A stretch of DNA of 64,000 nucleotides, taken from NCBI GenBank assembly GCA_023653785.1, contig JAMKCH010012473.1, forward strand, positions 62,001-126,000, given 5' to 3'. Position numbers and translations under genes: made by a program. This document shows, in pieces, positions 11,200 through 23,540 of the stretch (position 1 is its first letter; every line of letters starts with the position of its first letter). The DNA comes from Ophioderma brevispina. Lineage: Eukaryota; Echinodermata; Ophiuroidea; Amphilepidida; Ophiodermatidae. The notes under the pieces were generated by a model. It searched no databases. It saw nothing but the letters and a program-made list of their open reading frames with translations, and had not been told where the DNA came from.

Positions 11200-12190
11200 C
11201 TGTGTATGGGATAAGTCGGCATCAGATCTGCCTCAGGCTGCTCCGGGTCTTCCCTGATGTCGGGCCTGTCATGTTCATGATGCTGCTCATCCGGGATGGA
11301 TCTTCGTCCTGGAGACATCATGTGGGCAGTGCAGTGGATGTCAACCTACTTCGGGCGTTCCTCGGGGTCTGTCCTGAGCGCCTCTTTTCAACATTTGCAT
11401 CTCATGATGTGCCAAAGGGAGATTGTTTGGCAATGCTCCTGTCCAAACGATACGGTACTTGAATGGCGCTGGTGTCTTTGGAGCCTTAGAGGTATGGCGG
11501 CAAGGAACCTGATCACTGTGGGTCAATTATTCCACTGATGGTGCGGAACTCGGCAGGCTCAGAGCCGGCCAGCTCCATTTTCACCTTGCAGTCGGTGCGC
11601 AAAAATAAAACTTAACACGCTCTAAGATGCATGGTATGGGCTGCCGCATGGGCCTGCACCAGGGTGTTTTGGCGTCATGATGGACCACAGCCTTCCTTTC
11701 AAATTACACCAAGGCGCCGCTACAGAGACGCGGCCTCGTGTTGGTCTCCTCAGGGGGCTCGCGGGGGCTGGGTGGGGTGCGTCCTTTGGCGCGTGCATAC
11801 ACAGGCTGTTGCTTTGGCATGCATCGGCTGGTTGAGTGTGCGCACCTGGTGAGTCTCGGTGGTGCACTCACACAGATTGATTCGTTCGAATGATGAGACT
11901 TGTTTAGTGGTTGCCTTTGGTTACGCCAAGAGAATACCTTCCAGTTCTATCTGGCATATCTCCTGAAAACTTAGGAGAACTTTCAGATGATCAAGCTCGC
12001 CAAGAGGTGTGATTAACATGGTGACTATAGTACCAACCCCTTCGGGGATCAGATAGTTCCACAGAATTGCTTTTGCTTCCGCCCATGATCCTGGTCCCCG
12101 GGAGGAGTCCTGGGCCTGATTCCACCTGGACGGTGAGACCTAATCGCCACTGTGATTTTGGACTTCACGAACACGAGCACACTGCGCTCT
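11200..12190 (+). pseudogene. GC-rich Jockey-like LINE reverse transcriptase fragment (copy D)
   Basis: This GC-rich island in AT-rich surroundings is the middle and C-terminal part of a LINE RT, scattered over all three + frames. In order: LRLLRVFPDVGPVMFMMLLI (11231-11290), the counterpart of LKLLQSLP..KFIMLLI in copy A at 28.7 kb; FVLETSCGQC, then GVPRG and APLFNI (11295-11390), RT motif B; KRYG..MALVS near 11450, where the YADD loop is lost to a small deletion and a stop; FGVMMDHSLPFK and VGLLRGLAGAGWGAS (11665-11800), the post-catalytic thumb region; WLPLVTPREYLPVLSGISP (about 11910-11970). Endonuclease and RT fingers are missing. The GC content differs sharply from the AT-rich relatives at 27.6 and 36.4 kb, suggesting a different age or subfamily. 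Confidence 0.85.
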
Positions 12191-12824
12191 CAATGGCCCA
12201 TAATTTATCTTATTAGTCCAGTGTCAGGATCTTACTATATTGTAATGATCTGTGGTATTATTTACAACTCGCTCCTTTTATATGGGCCTAATTGAAATGG
12301 TTATTATATACTAGTGCTGTTTAACTTCAAGGTCAACATAATATTTCTACCAATTTTCTATTTTTTAAATAATAGACATTAATCGTCTTTCCCACACAAC
12401 TTTACTCGGTACTGCTTCTTTTTACATGGAAGGTTTTACGTTCTCAACGTGTGCCTTTAAATAGACACTTCCTTTCTTCCATTTTTGAGCATCGACTTGA
12501 TCAACCAACTGATACAATTTTCAAAATTCCAAAAATTTTACGAAACAAACTTGCCGTTTTAGCTTGTTAAGTTTGTCTGGTAGTTAGAAGTATCAACCAA
12601 ATTGTATGATTCCCTGTGTCCTAATTTATTTATCTAAAATTGACCATTTTCCTATTTCTCCACACGGATTCGAACGGCAGCAAATTTGGGTACTATTTGG
12701 ATTTTGGATACTTGCAAAGGTTAAATGACCTTATAGTGTTGGACAGTGTTAATCCTTAACCTCAAAACTATGTTTGGGATACCCTTATTTTGTTTCTAGC
12801 TTGTAAGGGTTGGGAATTAATGAA
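12191..12824. other. Decayed monomer-like sequence, otherwise empty
   Basis: Phrases such as GATTTTGGATACT and AACTGATACAATTTTCAAAATT recall the interior of the ATGGC-monomer element, so this may be an eroded extension of copy 2. CTGTGGTATTATTTACAAC at 12250-12268 recurs at 13410-13428. Confidence 0.3.
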
Positions 12825-13000
12825 CAATACCAAAATGGCGGCCATTTTGGACCATCTTGTGATTTTGAAGAATTCCACCAGGGGGTGTTATCGGACTTTT
12901 TATCAGTGATTCTACACATCTTCCTGGACCTATCCCTGAAACAATCAGCTTGTTACCAAAAATGTCCAGGTTACAAATATACTATTGGCCTAAAAGCTAC
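12825..13000 (-). repeat. ATGGC-monomer dispersed element, copy 2
   Basis: AAAATGGCGGCCATTTTGGA is followed by ATCTTGTGATTTTG, CCACCAGGGGG, ATCAGTGATTCTACACATC, GACCTATCCCTGAAA, TCAGCTTGTTA and TGTCCAGG. The order matches the edge of copy 4 at 31440-31585 and, in reverse complement, copies 1 and 3. Only one monomer is clear here. Confidence 0.7.
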
Positions 13001-15087
13001 AGGCAAACTAAGCTAGTAGTTAAAAAATCAAAAACGGTAATCATCAAAAATACAAAATATATATCCTAGTACAGAGTGTGGCCAAAAATCGTTCGGAAAC
13101 AAAGCCTCATTATTCCGCTATCAATTGACATTTCACCGCGTCCCATTTCAGGACCTACTGAGATCAAAGATACACTCAGTACCATTATCATGATTATGTA
13201 ATTTTAGTTGGGCCACCTTTCACCTGGAGTGTTTGAAAGTGATTATATGGTATGAATCTATGGCACATATATAATGAATATCCTAAATAACCACATACCA
13301 ATTTTTTTCATGGCCATTGGAGTATTTCCTGCGAAAAAATCCAGATTTTATTGCCAACAAATGTACACAACTGTATGCAGCAATCATGGAAGTACCATGT
13401 GTAATTCCCTGTGGTATTATTTACAACGCCGCATGCAAATACCGACACCGAAAGCCAACGAAATATATCACGTGACTTCAGCCAAGTTTTGCCCCAAGCT
13501 CATCCTTTGAACTTCTTTCGCACACACAGATAGAGCGAAAGTTCGTTTAGAAATTTTTTATTGCAAAAAAACACACTTTTTTAAACCTCAGTGAGTTGAG
13601 AAAAATGAAAGATGGGTGTTTTAGATATCATTTGTGATTAACAAAGGTTTTTAGTTGGCCTAAACATTAACAATCCATGAAACGTGGACATTTGAAAGGG
13701 GGCGCTAAATATTTAAGTTTTATCGCAGTCGCACTGTAACCACTGATCGCTTACAATTGATTGGCTACAACAACAGTAATTGTATATTAGATAATGGAGC
13801 AACGGGCGGACATTTCCCTGTTCACCAACACAATAGCATCCCATAGACACCTGTTTAACAAAGTTTGTATCCCGGTTAATAGGGACATGCCATCCCATAC
13901 GCGCAAATACAATGATCTCAATGGATTGTCTTATTCGTGAAGTCTGTATGTCGCTTAAGTCCACATTTCAATGAAACACATTTTGTTAAACGACCGGGTC
14001 TTAACATCTGGCTTGGGCTCTTTTGGAATACCAATATGGCCGTCAGTGCCTCAATTACTAAGCCCAGGTTTCCAATCGATTGTATAGCTATCAGTGTTCG
14101 AACCACACTAATTCGCGGTTCAGCAATCTACGTACTTTTCATGTACCGAGTAACTCTTCTTTGTATGATGAATATTTCTAATTTTATTTTAAAAACTATA
14201 TTTCTCAGAAACCCAGCTCAATTTATCTATTTTAAAGGAAAACTTTTATTAAAGCTGTGTTTTACTTTCAATGGTAAAGTAAACGCGATAGTCCCTTTCA
14301 TACAGGCCCGAACTTGACTAACCACCGAACATCTTTCAATTGACTAAACATGGCTTGTGGCAAAACGATAGCGTAAATAATAAACATGGCGGCTTCGTTA
14401 AATCGTCTACTGCTTCGAAAGTTAAGCATGAAAATGGTGTTTTCTTCGCAAGGAATACTCCAATGACCATGAAAACCATCTGGTACGTCATATTTAGAGA
14501 TATTTCATTATATATGTGCCGACAGATTCATACCAATAAATCCCTTTAATCTTGGTAAGTAGCGAAAATGTATTGAAAAGGCATTGGATTTAGTGCATAA
14601 CTTCCCAAAGAAGTGTGAACATATTAACATTACTTTTGAATATTTTAATTCCGGTTGCAGTATTGATTGTAAAAAGTTGCATTAAATCTCAGATTAAAGG
14701 TATATCGTTACACATTGAGCATTGTATCCAGATGGCTGGTTCTCAGCCTGGTAACCATCAACAGCCATAATTCGCCACTGAAGAGCATGTGATTGAGTTG
14801 ACAACTTTCATTCAGACAAGATGACATGTAGAAAACATTCGTTTGTGTTCTCATCAATTTTCCTAATAGCCAATTACCGTGTTTGCCAAACAAGAATACA
14901 ATAAATGAAACAAATACCGGATACACGGAGTGAGCTTAAATAGAAAAAGAGACAACAATGAAAGGCAAAGAAAAGCAAGAACTCCGGCAAACGCCAACAA
15001 CATAAAAAGGCACTCCAAGGAAATCCAAGCTCAAAAAGGAATACATTACAATTGTCTTCGTCATCTTTTTACCGTATCACAAGGATT
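13001..15087. other. No recognisable feature
   Basis: Several 60-126 residue open frames overlap on both strands (for example 13713-14106 - and 13937-14317 +) without recognisable domains. An ATG in a good animal start context at 14384 opens only 26 codons and is treated as chance. Confidence 0.4.
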
Positions 15088-15225
15088 GATCTGGTTTGGC
15101 ATTTGTACCACATCCAACAGAGGAAAGCACTCTTTGAAAATGATCTTCCAAGAAGGATGGCCTACTGCAAATGGTTTGTCAAGCATCCCAGAAGTTTCAA
15201 CAGCTTTCACCATGCTCATTACTAA
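15088..15225 (+). pseudogene. Possible Tc1/mariner-like transposase fragment
   Basis: In the frame starting at 15088 the translation includes HIQQRKALFEN, DLPRRMAYCKWF and VKHPRSFN before a stop at about 15223. A basic LPRR(M/L).(Y/F)C.WF phrase is typical of the segment just before the first catalytic Asp of some DDE/D transposases related to Tc1/mariner. No catalytic residue, terminus or further conserved block was found, and the flanking frames are broken. It may instead be a chance reading, so confidence is low. Confidence 0.35.
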
Positions 15226-17379
15226 GAACAACTTCCCAACACAGAGAGTGGGAGTGGCTCAACGTTAATTTAACATGCTTTCGTAATTTTGCTTTAATTT
15301 CCTTTAAAAGCGTCCAAATTGATCAGGGAAAAGTTTTGCGTAGCAAAGAAACTATTCTACCCATGGAACTATATCACATTTTCTTGAAAGTGCTTTTAAC
15401 CTTTAAAAAAATAATTTCTGAATGTTACACTTTTTTAAAAAAAATGTATAAAAGCAATATTTTCATTTTATTTTCATCAAAAATCAAAGAGTTCTTTTAA
15501 ATTCGAAGTCCTTTTCTGATGTTTTTTCTGTCATCGCAATTTTTGTTATACTATAAAATAGGATATGAATATTATGGACAATTTAAAATGAAAACTTTTC
15601 AATATCTTTGTTCATTTGTATTGATGTCTTTTTAATGGTATAAATGTTGAGTTGCAGGTCAAAGTGGGGAAATCTGGTTTTATTGATATTTGGATGAGTT
15701 TGTCTCCATTTCAAGGATTACTGGGCAATGGGATCATATCTGCTTCTATTTTATTTTTTAAACCATGAAATAAAATAGCATATTAGAATTCATACCTATT
15801 GAGTATAATTAGGTGATTTGCATACTTCAGTGCTTATTTGTTGTTAATGTACTCTACATTGAAAATGATGTTGGGATGCCCCTGCTGCCCGGCAAATCTT
15901 AAACTGGTGGAAAGGAGAATGGTGGCTTTAAAACTCACTACGTGCCTAAGGCGTTATTGCTGCACAATACTTCCTCACCTATGGAGTGCTTTCTTAACCC
16001 ATTTACAGAATTTTTCAGTGCGCTTATATTTAACACCGCGCAGACTTCAAAGTGTCGAATAAGTATGCTTTATGAGTATCATTTTATAGAGTTATCATCC
16101 CCCCTCTGTGTAACTCTTGAGAGTTAGCCATATGCCAATGTGTTTATTGTTAATTTTATTTATAACATTGATGATGTTTCTGCTAGCATCTTTCTAACTG
16201 TAAAACATCTCTCACTCGCGTGTTCTATTATTTCCATTTATTAGTTTCATCATGTATACCAGACATCACTGAATATTTCATCGGGTAAATCTGTGCAGAG
16301 ATGTCCTGGTTTCCATGGAGCTCAAGTGTTTATCAAATGGAATTGAGCTGTGCTAACTAGACCTGGTTTTTGAGGCGACAAAGTTAGTTCGCGTATGGGA
16401 TTAAGGGTGCCAGACTAAATTTATTATTTTTTTTATGGCTTAGCTTATTCTTACAACCTATGGTTAATTTCTTGAAATATACATTAATCATGTAGAATTA
16501 TTTCAATCTTTATCTTACAAAAGAATATTTCTGACACAAGTTACTGACAGCAGGATTTAAAAAAGTTTGTTTTCCGGTAGGCCTAGCGCACGTGTTTTTG
16601 ACCAACCCTTCGTGTCAACTACTAGGTTCGGTACACAGTTTTTGTTGAAATGAGAGCAAAAGACAAATTTTACAAAATGGGGTCATTAGCTTTTGAGGCG
16701 CTTTTGGACCACGTTTTAATATCATAGGGTAGGCCAAAGTGTCGACGAACTGGCAGGATTACGACACTTCCAACTTGTCGTTGCACGTTCTGTTGCAAGT
16801 CATTTTTCGTTGCCAGTTGCCCAACCGACGGCTAGACCAAACTAGGGGAATAAATTATATAAAGTTATCAATTACGGTATGTTATATCACAAAAAACAGC
16901 AATTTTTACCTATTTCTTTTTATTTTACTGTACCAGCGGGTTTTTCAAGTGTCTCAGATAATTGGCCATAACCCCTGAACCGGACCCCCAAATTACACCA
17001 ACCAACAAATTTCATGGAAGCTGGAAAACTCCTAAAAGAAATTAAAAAGACTCAGTTAATCTTCAGTTGAGGTGAACTTAAGTTTTTGATCAAAAAAAAT
17101 AATCTTTGATTGTGTAGTTTGTTGGGACAGTCTGTACAGAAGAAACAAAGCGCAAGAATGTACGTGTTTGCAGTCAAACGGCTTGGTGCACAATATCACC
17201 CTTTAAAATCTGGAACATTTGCAGGGAGAAGTTGTTTGATCTCAAGTCGGAACTTGCAGTTTATGTTATCACATCTATGCCAAATTGCCAATATCAAAGA
17301 TACCAATACATTGATTTTTACGCGAAGTAACTGATTTCTGCGCAGTTATTATTGTCTAATTATACCTTTCAATACTATA
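15226..17379. other. No recognisable feature
   Basis: AT-rich. Open frames at 15838-16127 and 16739-16978 have no recognisable domain. No repeat structure detected by eye. Confidence 0.5.
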
Positions 17380-18152
17380 GGGTATGTCAAGTGCAAAAGT
17401 TGCACATTTGATTGAAAATGAATAAAATGTCATCACAATTTCTTTTCCTAAATATCAGTGACCAGTAGATGTACATCATGCTGCATTGACTCGAGCAAAT
17501 AATAGCACTGTTGATATCCAGTAAATCCGCTCGGTATGCAGAGGATAAAGCACTTTTTATCTGGAAGTACAGAGCCATTGTTATTACCCACACAGTTGAA
17601 ACAGATTTCAGGTGCTCATCACCCGATTAAGATTGAGCTATTTTTTTCATGAACAAAGCACAAGATACTTATCCTCTTTCACGAATAAATAAACCTTAGG
17701 CTTCTACTGCGCGTTCAATTAACTTTGACCATATAATTCATCATTTTTCCGAAAAGGAAACAAAGATGAACAAAAAATCATGAAAGAAAGTAGTTTGGCA
17801 GACTGTGACCTAACATCTTTGTGCGAAACAAAACTTAAAGTAACTTGCCGCGTAACCCCATTTCTATTCAATATACCGTGTTGTTAGCATAGGTCGCTAG
17901 ACCCCCTTCTTTTGTATTTTCTAAATACATGGTGGTAAATTTAATAGAAAATAGGTCCAGCAATATGTTCTGGATCTTAGTTCTGCACAAAGATGTTAGG
18001 TCACAGCTTACCAAGCAACATATCCACCATGAGTTTTGTTCACATTAGTTTCTTTTTTCAATAAATGATGAAATATACAGTCAAAATTATGGAACTCACA
18101 GTAGAATCTCAAAGTTTATTTAATCGCGAACGAGGCCAGCTCAATCCAAACT

Positions 18153-18305
18153 GGGTAGACATTTCATATATGAGTCACAAGTATACAAATCAGGTATTGC
18201 AATTGATTCCGTCCTGCGCTACTTAACAACATCATACAGAGCATGACGGAATCAATGGCAATACCTCATTTGCGTACTTGGGGCTCATGTGAAAAACATC
18301 TACCC
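18153..18305. mobile_element. Nested foldback 1 (about 153 bp)
   Basis: GGGTAGACATTTCATATATGAG at its left end pairs with CTCATGTGAAAAACATCTACCC at its right end; further in, AGGTATTG(C/G)AATTGATTCCGTC pairs with GACGGAATCAATGGCAATACCT. It is missing from the corresponding place in the left arm of the host foldback, where the flanking words (the CAG(C/T)TGAAA...TCAGG side and GATTGAGCT) come close together. That supports insertion into the host. Confidence 0.8.
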
Positions 18306-18460
18306 TAAACTGGGCGGGATAACGAGTCTATAACGCCTGACATCTTTTCAGCTGTATGGACAGTAACAATGGCTCTGCAGTTCCAAATAAACAAAGGGGA
18401 ATCTGAAGTGCTTTGTCCGCTGAATACCAGGTGGATTTACTTATCAATAACGCCACTATA

Positions 18461-18638
18461 GACCGTATTCAATATGACGTCAGCCACCAGACATGTTGGT
18501 GGACAAGATGCATACATTCCAGGACTACAATACATTAAGCTGTCAATCGATCCATGTTTAGCGATTGCACAGGGATTGTATTGTAGTACTGGAATGCGTC
18601 TATCTTGTCCACCAACATGGCTGGCATTGAATACGGTC
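18461..18638. mobile_element. Nested foldback 2 (178 bp)
   Basis: GACCGTATTCAAT and ATTGAATACGGTC are exact inverted ends; CATGTTGGTGGACAAGAT pairs with ATCTTGTCCACCAACATG, and ATTCCAGGACTACAATACA pairs with TGTATTGTAGTACTGGAAT. The left arm of the host (17490-17520) reads straight through the site: the words GTGCTATTA and TTTGCTCGAGTC are adjacent there, while here CCACTATA and GATTTGCTTTAGTC are split by 178 bp. This is an occupied site next to its own empty-site paralogue. Confidence 0.88.
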
Positions 18639-18917
18639 GATTTGCTTTAGTCAATGCAGCATAGTGTATGTTCTTTGATCACTGATATTCAGAAACGAAA
18701 TTGAGATGGCATTTTATTCATTTTCATGAAAATGTGCAACCTTTACCATTGCCATACCCAACAAATGGTAATTATTTATTATTATTTATAGTGGGAAAAT
18801 GGTTTACTTCTGCGAAGTATGTAATCAAAATGAAAAATTTTCCTTTGATCCCATGGCCAATAATCGGCCCGGAGAAAGATATTTAGATTTTCTTTCGTGC
18901 ACGACAGGAAATACTAA

Positions 18918-19770
18918 ACCATCTTTTTTCACAGGATGAGTAAAAAATAGACCCTGATTGCATCCATCATTTTACATCTGTAAGGAATACATACCTCAAC
19001 ACATGTGGTACCAGCGGAAACCTTTTTATTAGCTTTAATTTAATTAGCTTTTAATTAGCTTAGAATAATCATTCCATTTGGTTATAGGTATAGGTCAAGC
19101 TTACGCTCTATCCACGGAATAAATTGGACGCTGTTTGCCCACAAAATGCGTCAAAATTTGCCAAAGATGACCTCTCCTTTTCTTTCTATAAATATGCCCT
19201 TATCACTCACAAAAATCATCTGAAATATAAAGTAACTTGATACATATATCAGTTTCTATAGAGTTGATTGAGCACAAACCATGCGAAGAAACAAACATCA
19301 GTGACAACCTTAATGCTTATGTATTGTCTTTTCTATACGAGACTTTCCGTAACCTGACCCATCTGAAACACTTTTTTTCTGACACACTTATGAATTCAGC
19401 AACCTTAACGGAATAAACATGTGCTTTATTCCGTGAAATGTTTCCGAATTCGTGGGTGTGTCAGAAAAAAAATGTGTCAGATGGGTCGGGTTACGGAAAC
19501 TCCCTTTGTACACCGAAACATGCTACAACCTCTTTTTAAAATGTGAATCCGTGGATAAAGCGTAAAACCGACTACTTGATCTAAAATACTTTGGTTCGAC
19601 CTATAATATCTAACCGATGGGAATGATCTTTGGAGCATATTAAAGGTAATAGATTAAGCTTTTTGATGATATCACAATATTGTTGAGGTAAATGTTACAT
19701 AAGGATTCCAATGGCAGCTACTGACACAATCAGGGTCCATTTTACCTCACCTGCACAAAAGAAACGTCTT
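18918..19770. mobile_element. Second long foldback (about 850 bp)
   Basis: Outer arms share GACCCTGATTG (18954 area) with its complement CAATCAGGGTC (19728 area), ATACCTCAAC with TGTTGAGGTAA, ATAGGT(A/-)TAGGTC and TATCCACGGA with TCCGTGGATA. The inner hairpin (19340-19500) is nearly perfect: TTCCGTAACCTGACCCATCT pairs with AGATGGGTCGGGTTACGGAA, and CTGACACAC with GTGTGTCAG across a centre near 19420. It lies 160 bp from the previous foldback. No coding capacity and no target duplication recognised. Confidence 0.8.
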
Positions 19771-19943
19771 TTCCCGGCTTATTCACTTCAGTTTTTTTTA
19801 ATGCATCGATAAAACAAGTTGGGCGCATTTTCCTGAGATGTTTAAGGAATTTAAAGGTATCCATCAACTAATGTTTAATTTGTAGTAACACGGACGTATT
19901 TCAATATCTGGAGGAAACTTTGCTTGCACGTATCCCGGGTGCT

Positions 19944-20050
19944 GCGTGCAAAACTAGGGTTTTAAATAGCAAAACCCGCCTCGTTTTTGCAAAACCTAGT
20001 TTTGCATACGCAACGGAGTTTATGGCAAACGCCTAGTTTTGCATATGCAT
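19944..20050. repeat. Short hairpins built from a CTAGTTTTGCA word
   Basis: TGCAAAACTAGG near 19948 pairs with CCTAGTTTTGCA near 19997, and a third, direct CCTAGTTTTGCATATGC lies near 20033. Confidence 0.7.
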
Positions 20051-21945
20051 AAATAACTATGTATATTACGGGCACTATTCAAGACCCGGGGTTTTTCATA
20101 TAGACCTGGCCGTGCAGTTCATGTTTAGTCGAATTCCTTTAGACAGCGCACAAATATTTACTCCACATGTCAACGTTTGGCTACGTTTTGTATAGGCCAA
20201 ATGGCGAGGTCAATCGGGCCCGGAAATGATCATGAATTTTGGTGCCCTTGTGAATTGTCCATCACCAATACAGTGGGGGCCCATATGTTGATCTGTTGTG
20301 GCCATTTTGATTCTTGACTTCCCTTAAGTGAGGGCGAAGGCGAAACCTACCGGAAATGGGGCTGGAGATTTGGCCACTCGATGTGTCAGTCAAGTTCAGA
20401 TGGATGTAGGCCTATGGCGCGCGTGAAGCTTGAAAACGAGTCGGAAGACGGTCTAAAAAGAAGCTTTTTTGTAAATTTGTCTATTTGATAGAGTTTCAAT
20501 CAAATCATCTTCAATTTCGCGGATGAGATTGTTCCGTATTAAAGTGTCTAGGGATTCGTTACGCTAAACATTTTTGATTGACGGGTGCACTCTCTTTACT
20601 ATAACAACAATGAACGTCGATTAAAGAACTGGGTTGAAAAAGTCTGAAATTGATAACTGCTTACTCGACATTAATCTTTAACCAATAAGTGGTCAATCAA
20701 AACATTAAATAATTATAAGTCATGGTATTTATGATAATTTTTTTTCAACATACGAATACGGGGAGCGGAGATACAACAATATCACTCCAAGTACAAGCTA
20801 AAATACCGAATAACCAAATTTTTAACATCATGGTGACCATTTTTAATTTAAAAGCACTAAACTTACAACGCACCAAAACTTGTCACCCCACGAGATGCTC
20901 TATATCGGTATGGCTCATAAGTGGGCAAATCGATGTGAAAGTTATGAACACGGAGTAAATTTCCTCACATCTGTTAAATATCTGATTATAAATTTCCTTG
21001 AAACCCCTCCCGTCGCACCCCGGATTACTTCCATGCTGTGGCATCATTTGATTCTGGCGATGGTGTTTATCTCAAAAGGTTTTTATAATATGAGAAGTAA
21101 ACAAACTTGGCGAGCTTAAATTAATTCACCGTAGCGATATTAGCTTTCAACGCGTGCGCAAATTCAGAATTCTACTACAGTAAAATTTACCCAATCAAAA
21201 TAGATCAGTGGTGGCTTACCTCAACGGATCGCCGTCCGTTCGTGAAACTTAAACTTTAAAAATAATTTCTTCGTCGAATTTAATTACGCAAAGCAGCAGA
21301 AATGTAATTATGATGGAAATGGTCGATGATAATTTCTATAGGTCTTTCAGTGCAATGTTTTCAAGAAATATGGGATATTTAGTGGGTGAAATTTTCCCGA
21401 AGCACTTATGGGGTCTGTGGGTGACAACGATGTTGAAAATGTGGGTCTTAAAGCCCAAATAAAGCTAATGGAAGCTTTGCACATCAAATCTAATCCTACA
21501 CTTCATTACGGACAAAGGAGTAATCTCGTGCACTGTGCAGGTTAATACACGGGTTCAATTAACAGATGGGGGTATTGGGATCAAGGTCATCATCAAGATG
21601 AAAATCTATATCCTTTCGTCTTTAAAGAAAAAGACTACACCTGACACACCGCAAAAAAGTAGGTAGCGTTATTTGTCGTACTAAATAGATGAGCAATTTC
21701 CCCCTAAACACAGTAGTCATGGAATTGTGGCACAGGTTGAATGGCGTACAGACTTTTTCTATCGATCGATTTTTGTTTATGAAGACCTAAGCCATAATTT
21801 CTGGAGGGTGTGCAAATTTCGTGCAGTGGGCATCACTCTCAAATTCATTCATTCTCAAATGGCCATAATTTTATGCTCTAAATCCGGTTCAAAGCACGAG
21901 GATTCCTTTGGACGAGTTATTTAAAGTGATTTGATCACACAGCAT
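20051..21945. other. No recognisable feature
   Basis: A somewhat GC-richer patch at 20190-20430 and open frames at 20722-21119 and 21727-21924 show no recognisable domain. Confidence 0.45.
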
Positions 21946-23403
21946 TACATCAATCCAATATGGCCACCCCAAACCCAATACCCTGAAATAATCAATTGAC
22001 CATCCACTCATCAAGTATTTGTTGATAGAGGCATAATTCTGGACTCTATACCCAGTAGAACTCATATATTAACATGTCAAATGTGTTAACAACTTACCAA
22101 TCAAGATGGCGTAATATGACTGCCTTTTAGATCTTTAAAATCTACAAGGTCATTATTCATAATATATTGGCTCGCATCTTTAATTTTAAGCATGTTGTCA
22201 AAACAACTATACCAGATATGAGTTATTAATGCTCAAGGACATAATCTCATACTTTAATTTAAACTTTAATAACTCATTTGGGAGTTTTAATCTAATCAAT
22301 TACAATGTATCGTAATTTTTATAGGTTTTAAAGAAGGTAACAAGGCAGCCACATTGGCCCCCATCGTAACATTTGCATGTTAAAGAAACAAAAATTCCAG
22401 ATAATAATGTCAACTGGTCAAATACTTATCCCACACCTTAATTTCACTTTTATAATAATTTTTATTTCACCTTTAAATAACCTTAAGTACAATTAATGTA
22501 GGTTTTTAAAACTATGTTTAAAGGCGGGCTGTATTGATTGGCTGCGATCTTGAATTGAGAAAATGTCCATTACAGAGAATGCCAAATAAGGGGTTTCTAG
22601 TGATCAAATCATGTATCGAAGAAAAAAAAAAAAATCTAAGTCTAGCATAAAGCCGGCGTATAGACACTGGAATGAAGCCTCTACACTGCAAAAATGTGCA
22701 GATCATTTGACCGTGTCCGGATGCGTTGGAAATGCATTCTAGAGGTGTTAAGTAACGCCTGCATATGTGATCAATTGTAACAGATTTTGAACCCCTGCAG
22801 AACATATTTTAGGGGTTCAGTATGTATTCATGTAGAATAAATAGGTATAAAAAGGGGGAGTTAAGATCATTATAATGATTCCGAGCGCATATTGACTTTT
22901 GAAGCAGCCATATTGTATTTTTTGTGGCAATGTATGACAAAATTACATTACCAACACTTCCTTGTGCTAATCACCGGAGTACCGAGAAATAGTTGTCTCT
23001 ATCGTAAATACTTAAGAGATTTTTTGTGATTTTGGACATGGTAGTAGCAGCCATATTGGATTTTTAAAAATGCCACTGCAACAAATGTTTGCACACACCC
23101 TCCAGCAATTATTGGCTTAGGTCGTAATAAACTTAAATCTTCAATAGAAAAAGTCTGTACTTCATTTCCATCCTTCATGCTGTGTGCCTAAAATTCCACC
23201 TGACTAAAAACACATTATAAAAAAATCATGATTTTTAAAAAAGTGGGCAAAAAATTTAAGGGATTATATAATGAATCACGTCTTAGCACCATAGTGGGTT
23301 CAGCCAAATATTTATGGATAAATGAGAACAATACAAGCCTTCGCATGATACAAACCTTCAGGTTTGATGGGGTGCGTAGTGGGTGACGGGGGTCGATTCT
23401 GAG
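21946..23403. other. Scattered (C/G)CCATNTTGG words, otherwise empty
   Basis: ATGGCCACCCC (21960), CAAGATGGCGTAATATG (22103), CAGCCACATTGG (22347), CAGCCATATTG (22904) and CAGCCATATTGGATTTT (23047) recall the ATGGC-monomer element but without readable periodicity. The 95-residue frame at 22518-22805 (-) has no recognisable motif. Confidence 0.35.
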
Positions 23404-23540
23404 CAGGGCCGTACGCAGTTGTTTTTTTTTTGGGGGGGGGTTGCGGTACTTCGAAAAAGTGTACTTTTTGGTAAAGCAAACCTAACCCCCTTAAATGGTC
23501 CTTTTGGACTTTTTGATCCATCACACCTAAAAGTGGACTA
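23404..23540 (+). mobile_element. DNA-transposon-like terminus (CAGGGCCGTA type), copy 2
   Basis: Starts CAGGGCCGTACGCAG, then poly-T and poly-G, then GTACTTTTTGG and two TGGTCCTTTTGGAC / AAAGTGGAC-like phrases in the order seen, on the other strand, at 10840-11182. The far end is not identified. Confidence 0.5.

Larger units (their letters stand above)
17380..18759. mobile_element. Long foldback element hosting two smaller foldbacks
   Basis: The ends GGGTATG (17380-17386) and CATACCC (18753-18759) are inverted. Going inward, the arms share AAGTTGCACATTT / AAATGTGCAACCTTT, AATGAATAAAATG, ATATCAGTGA, GTCAATGCAGCAT, AACAATGGCTCTG, TTCATCATTT and, near the centre, GTGACCTAACATCTTTGTGC (17804-17823), whose reverse complement lies at about 17986-18005. 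The centre is near 17905. The right arm is longer because it contains two separate foldbacks (18153-18305 and 18461-18638); removing them makes the arms about equal (roughly 500 bp each). No coding capacity. Confidence 0.85.

Noticed and set aside
13937..14317. 126-codon + strand open frame
   Set aside because: It overlaps two long - strand frames in the same interval, shows no domain, and such lengths are expected by chance over 64 kb in six frames.
14384..14465. ATG in a good start context encoding MAASLNRLLLRKLSMKMVF, like a mitochondrial presequence first exon
   Set aside because: It stops after 26 codons, no good in-frame donor site precedes the stop, and no following exon can be recognised.
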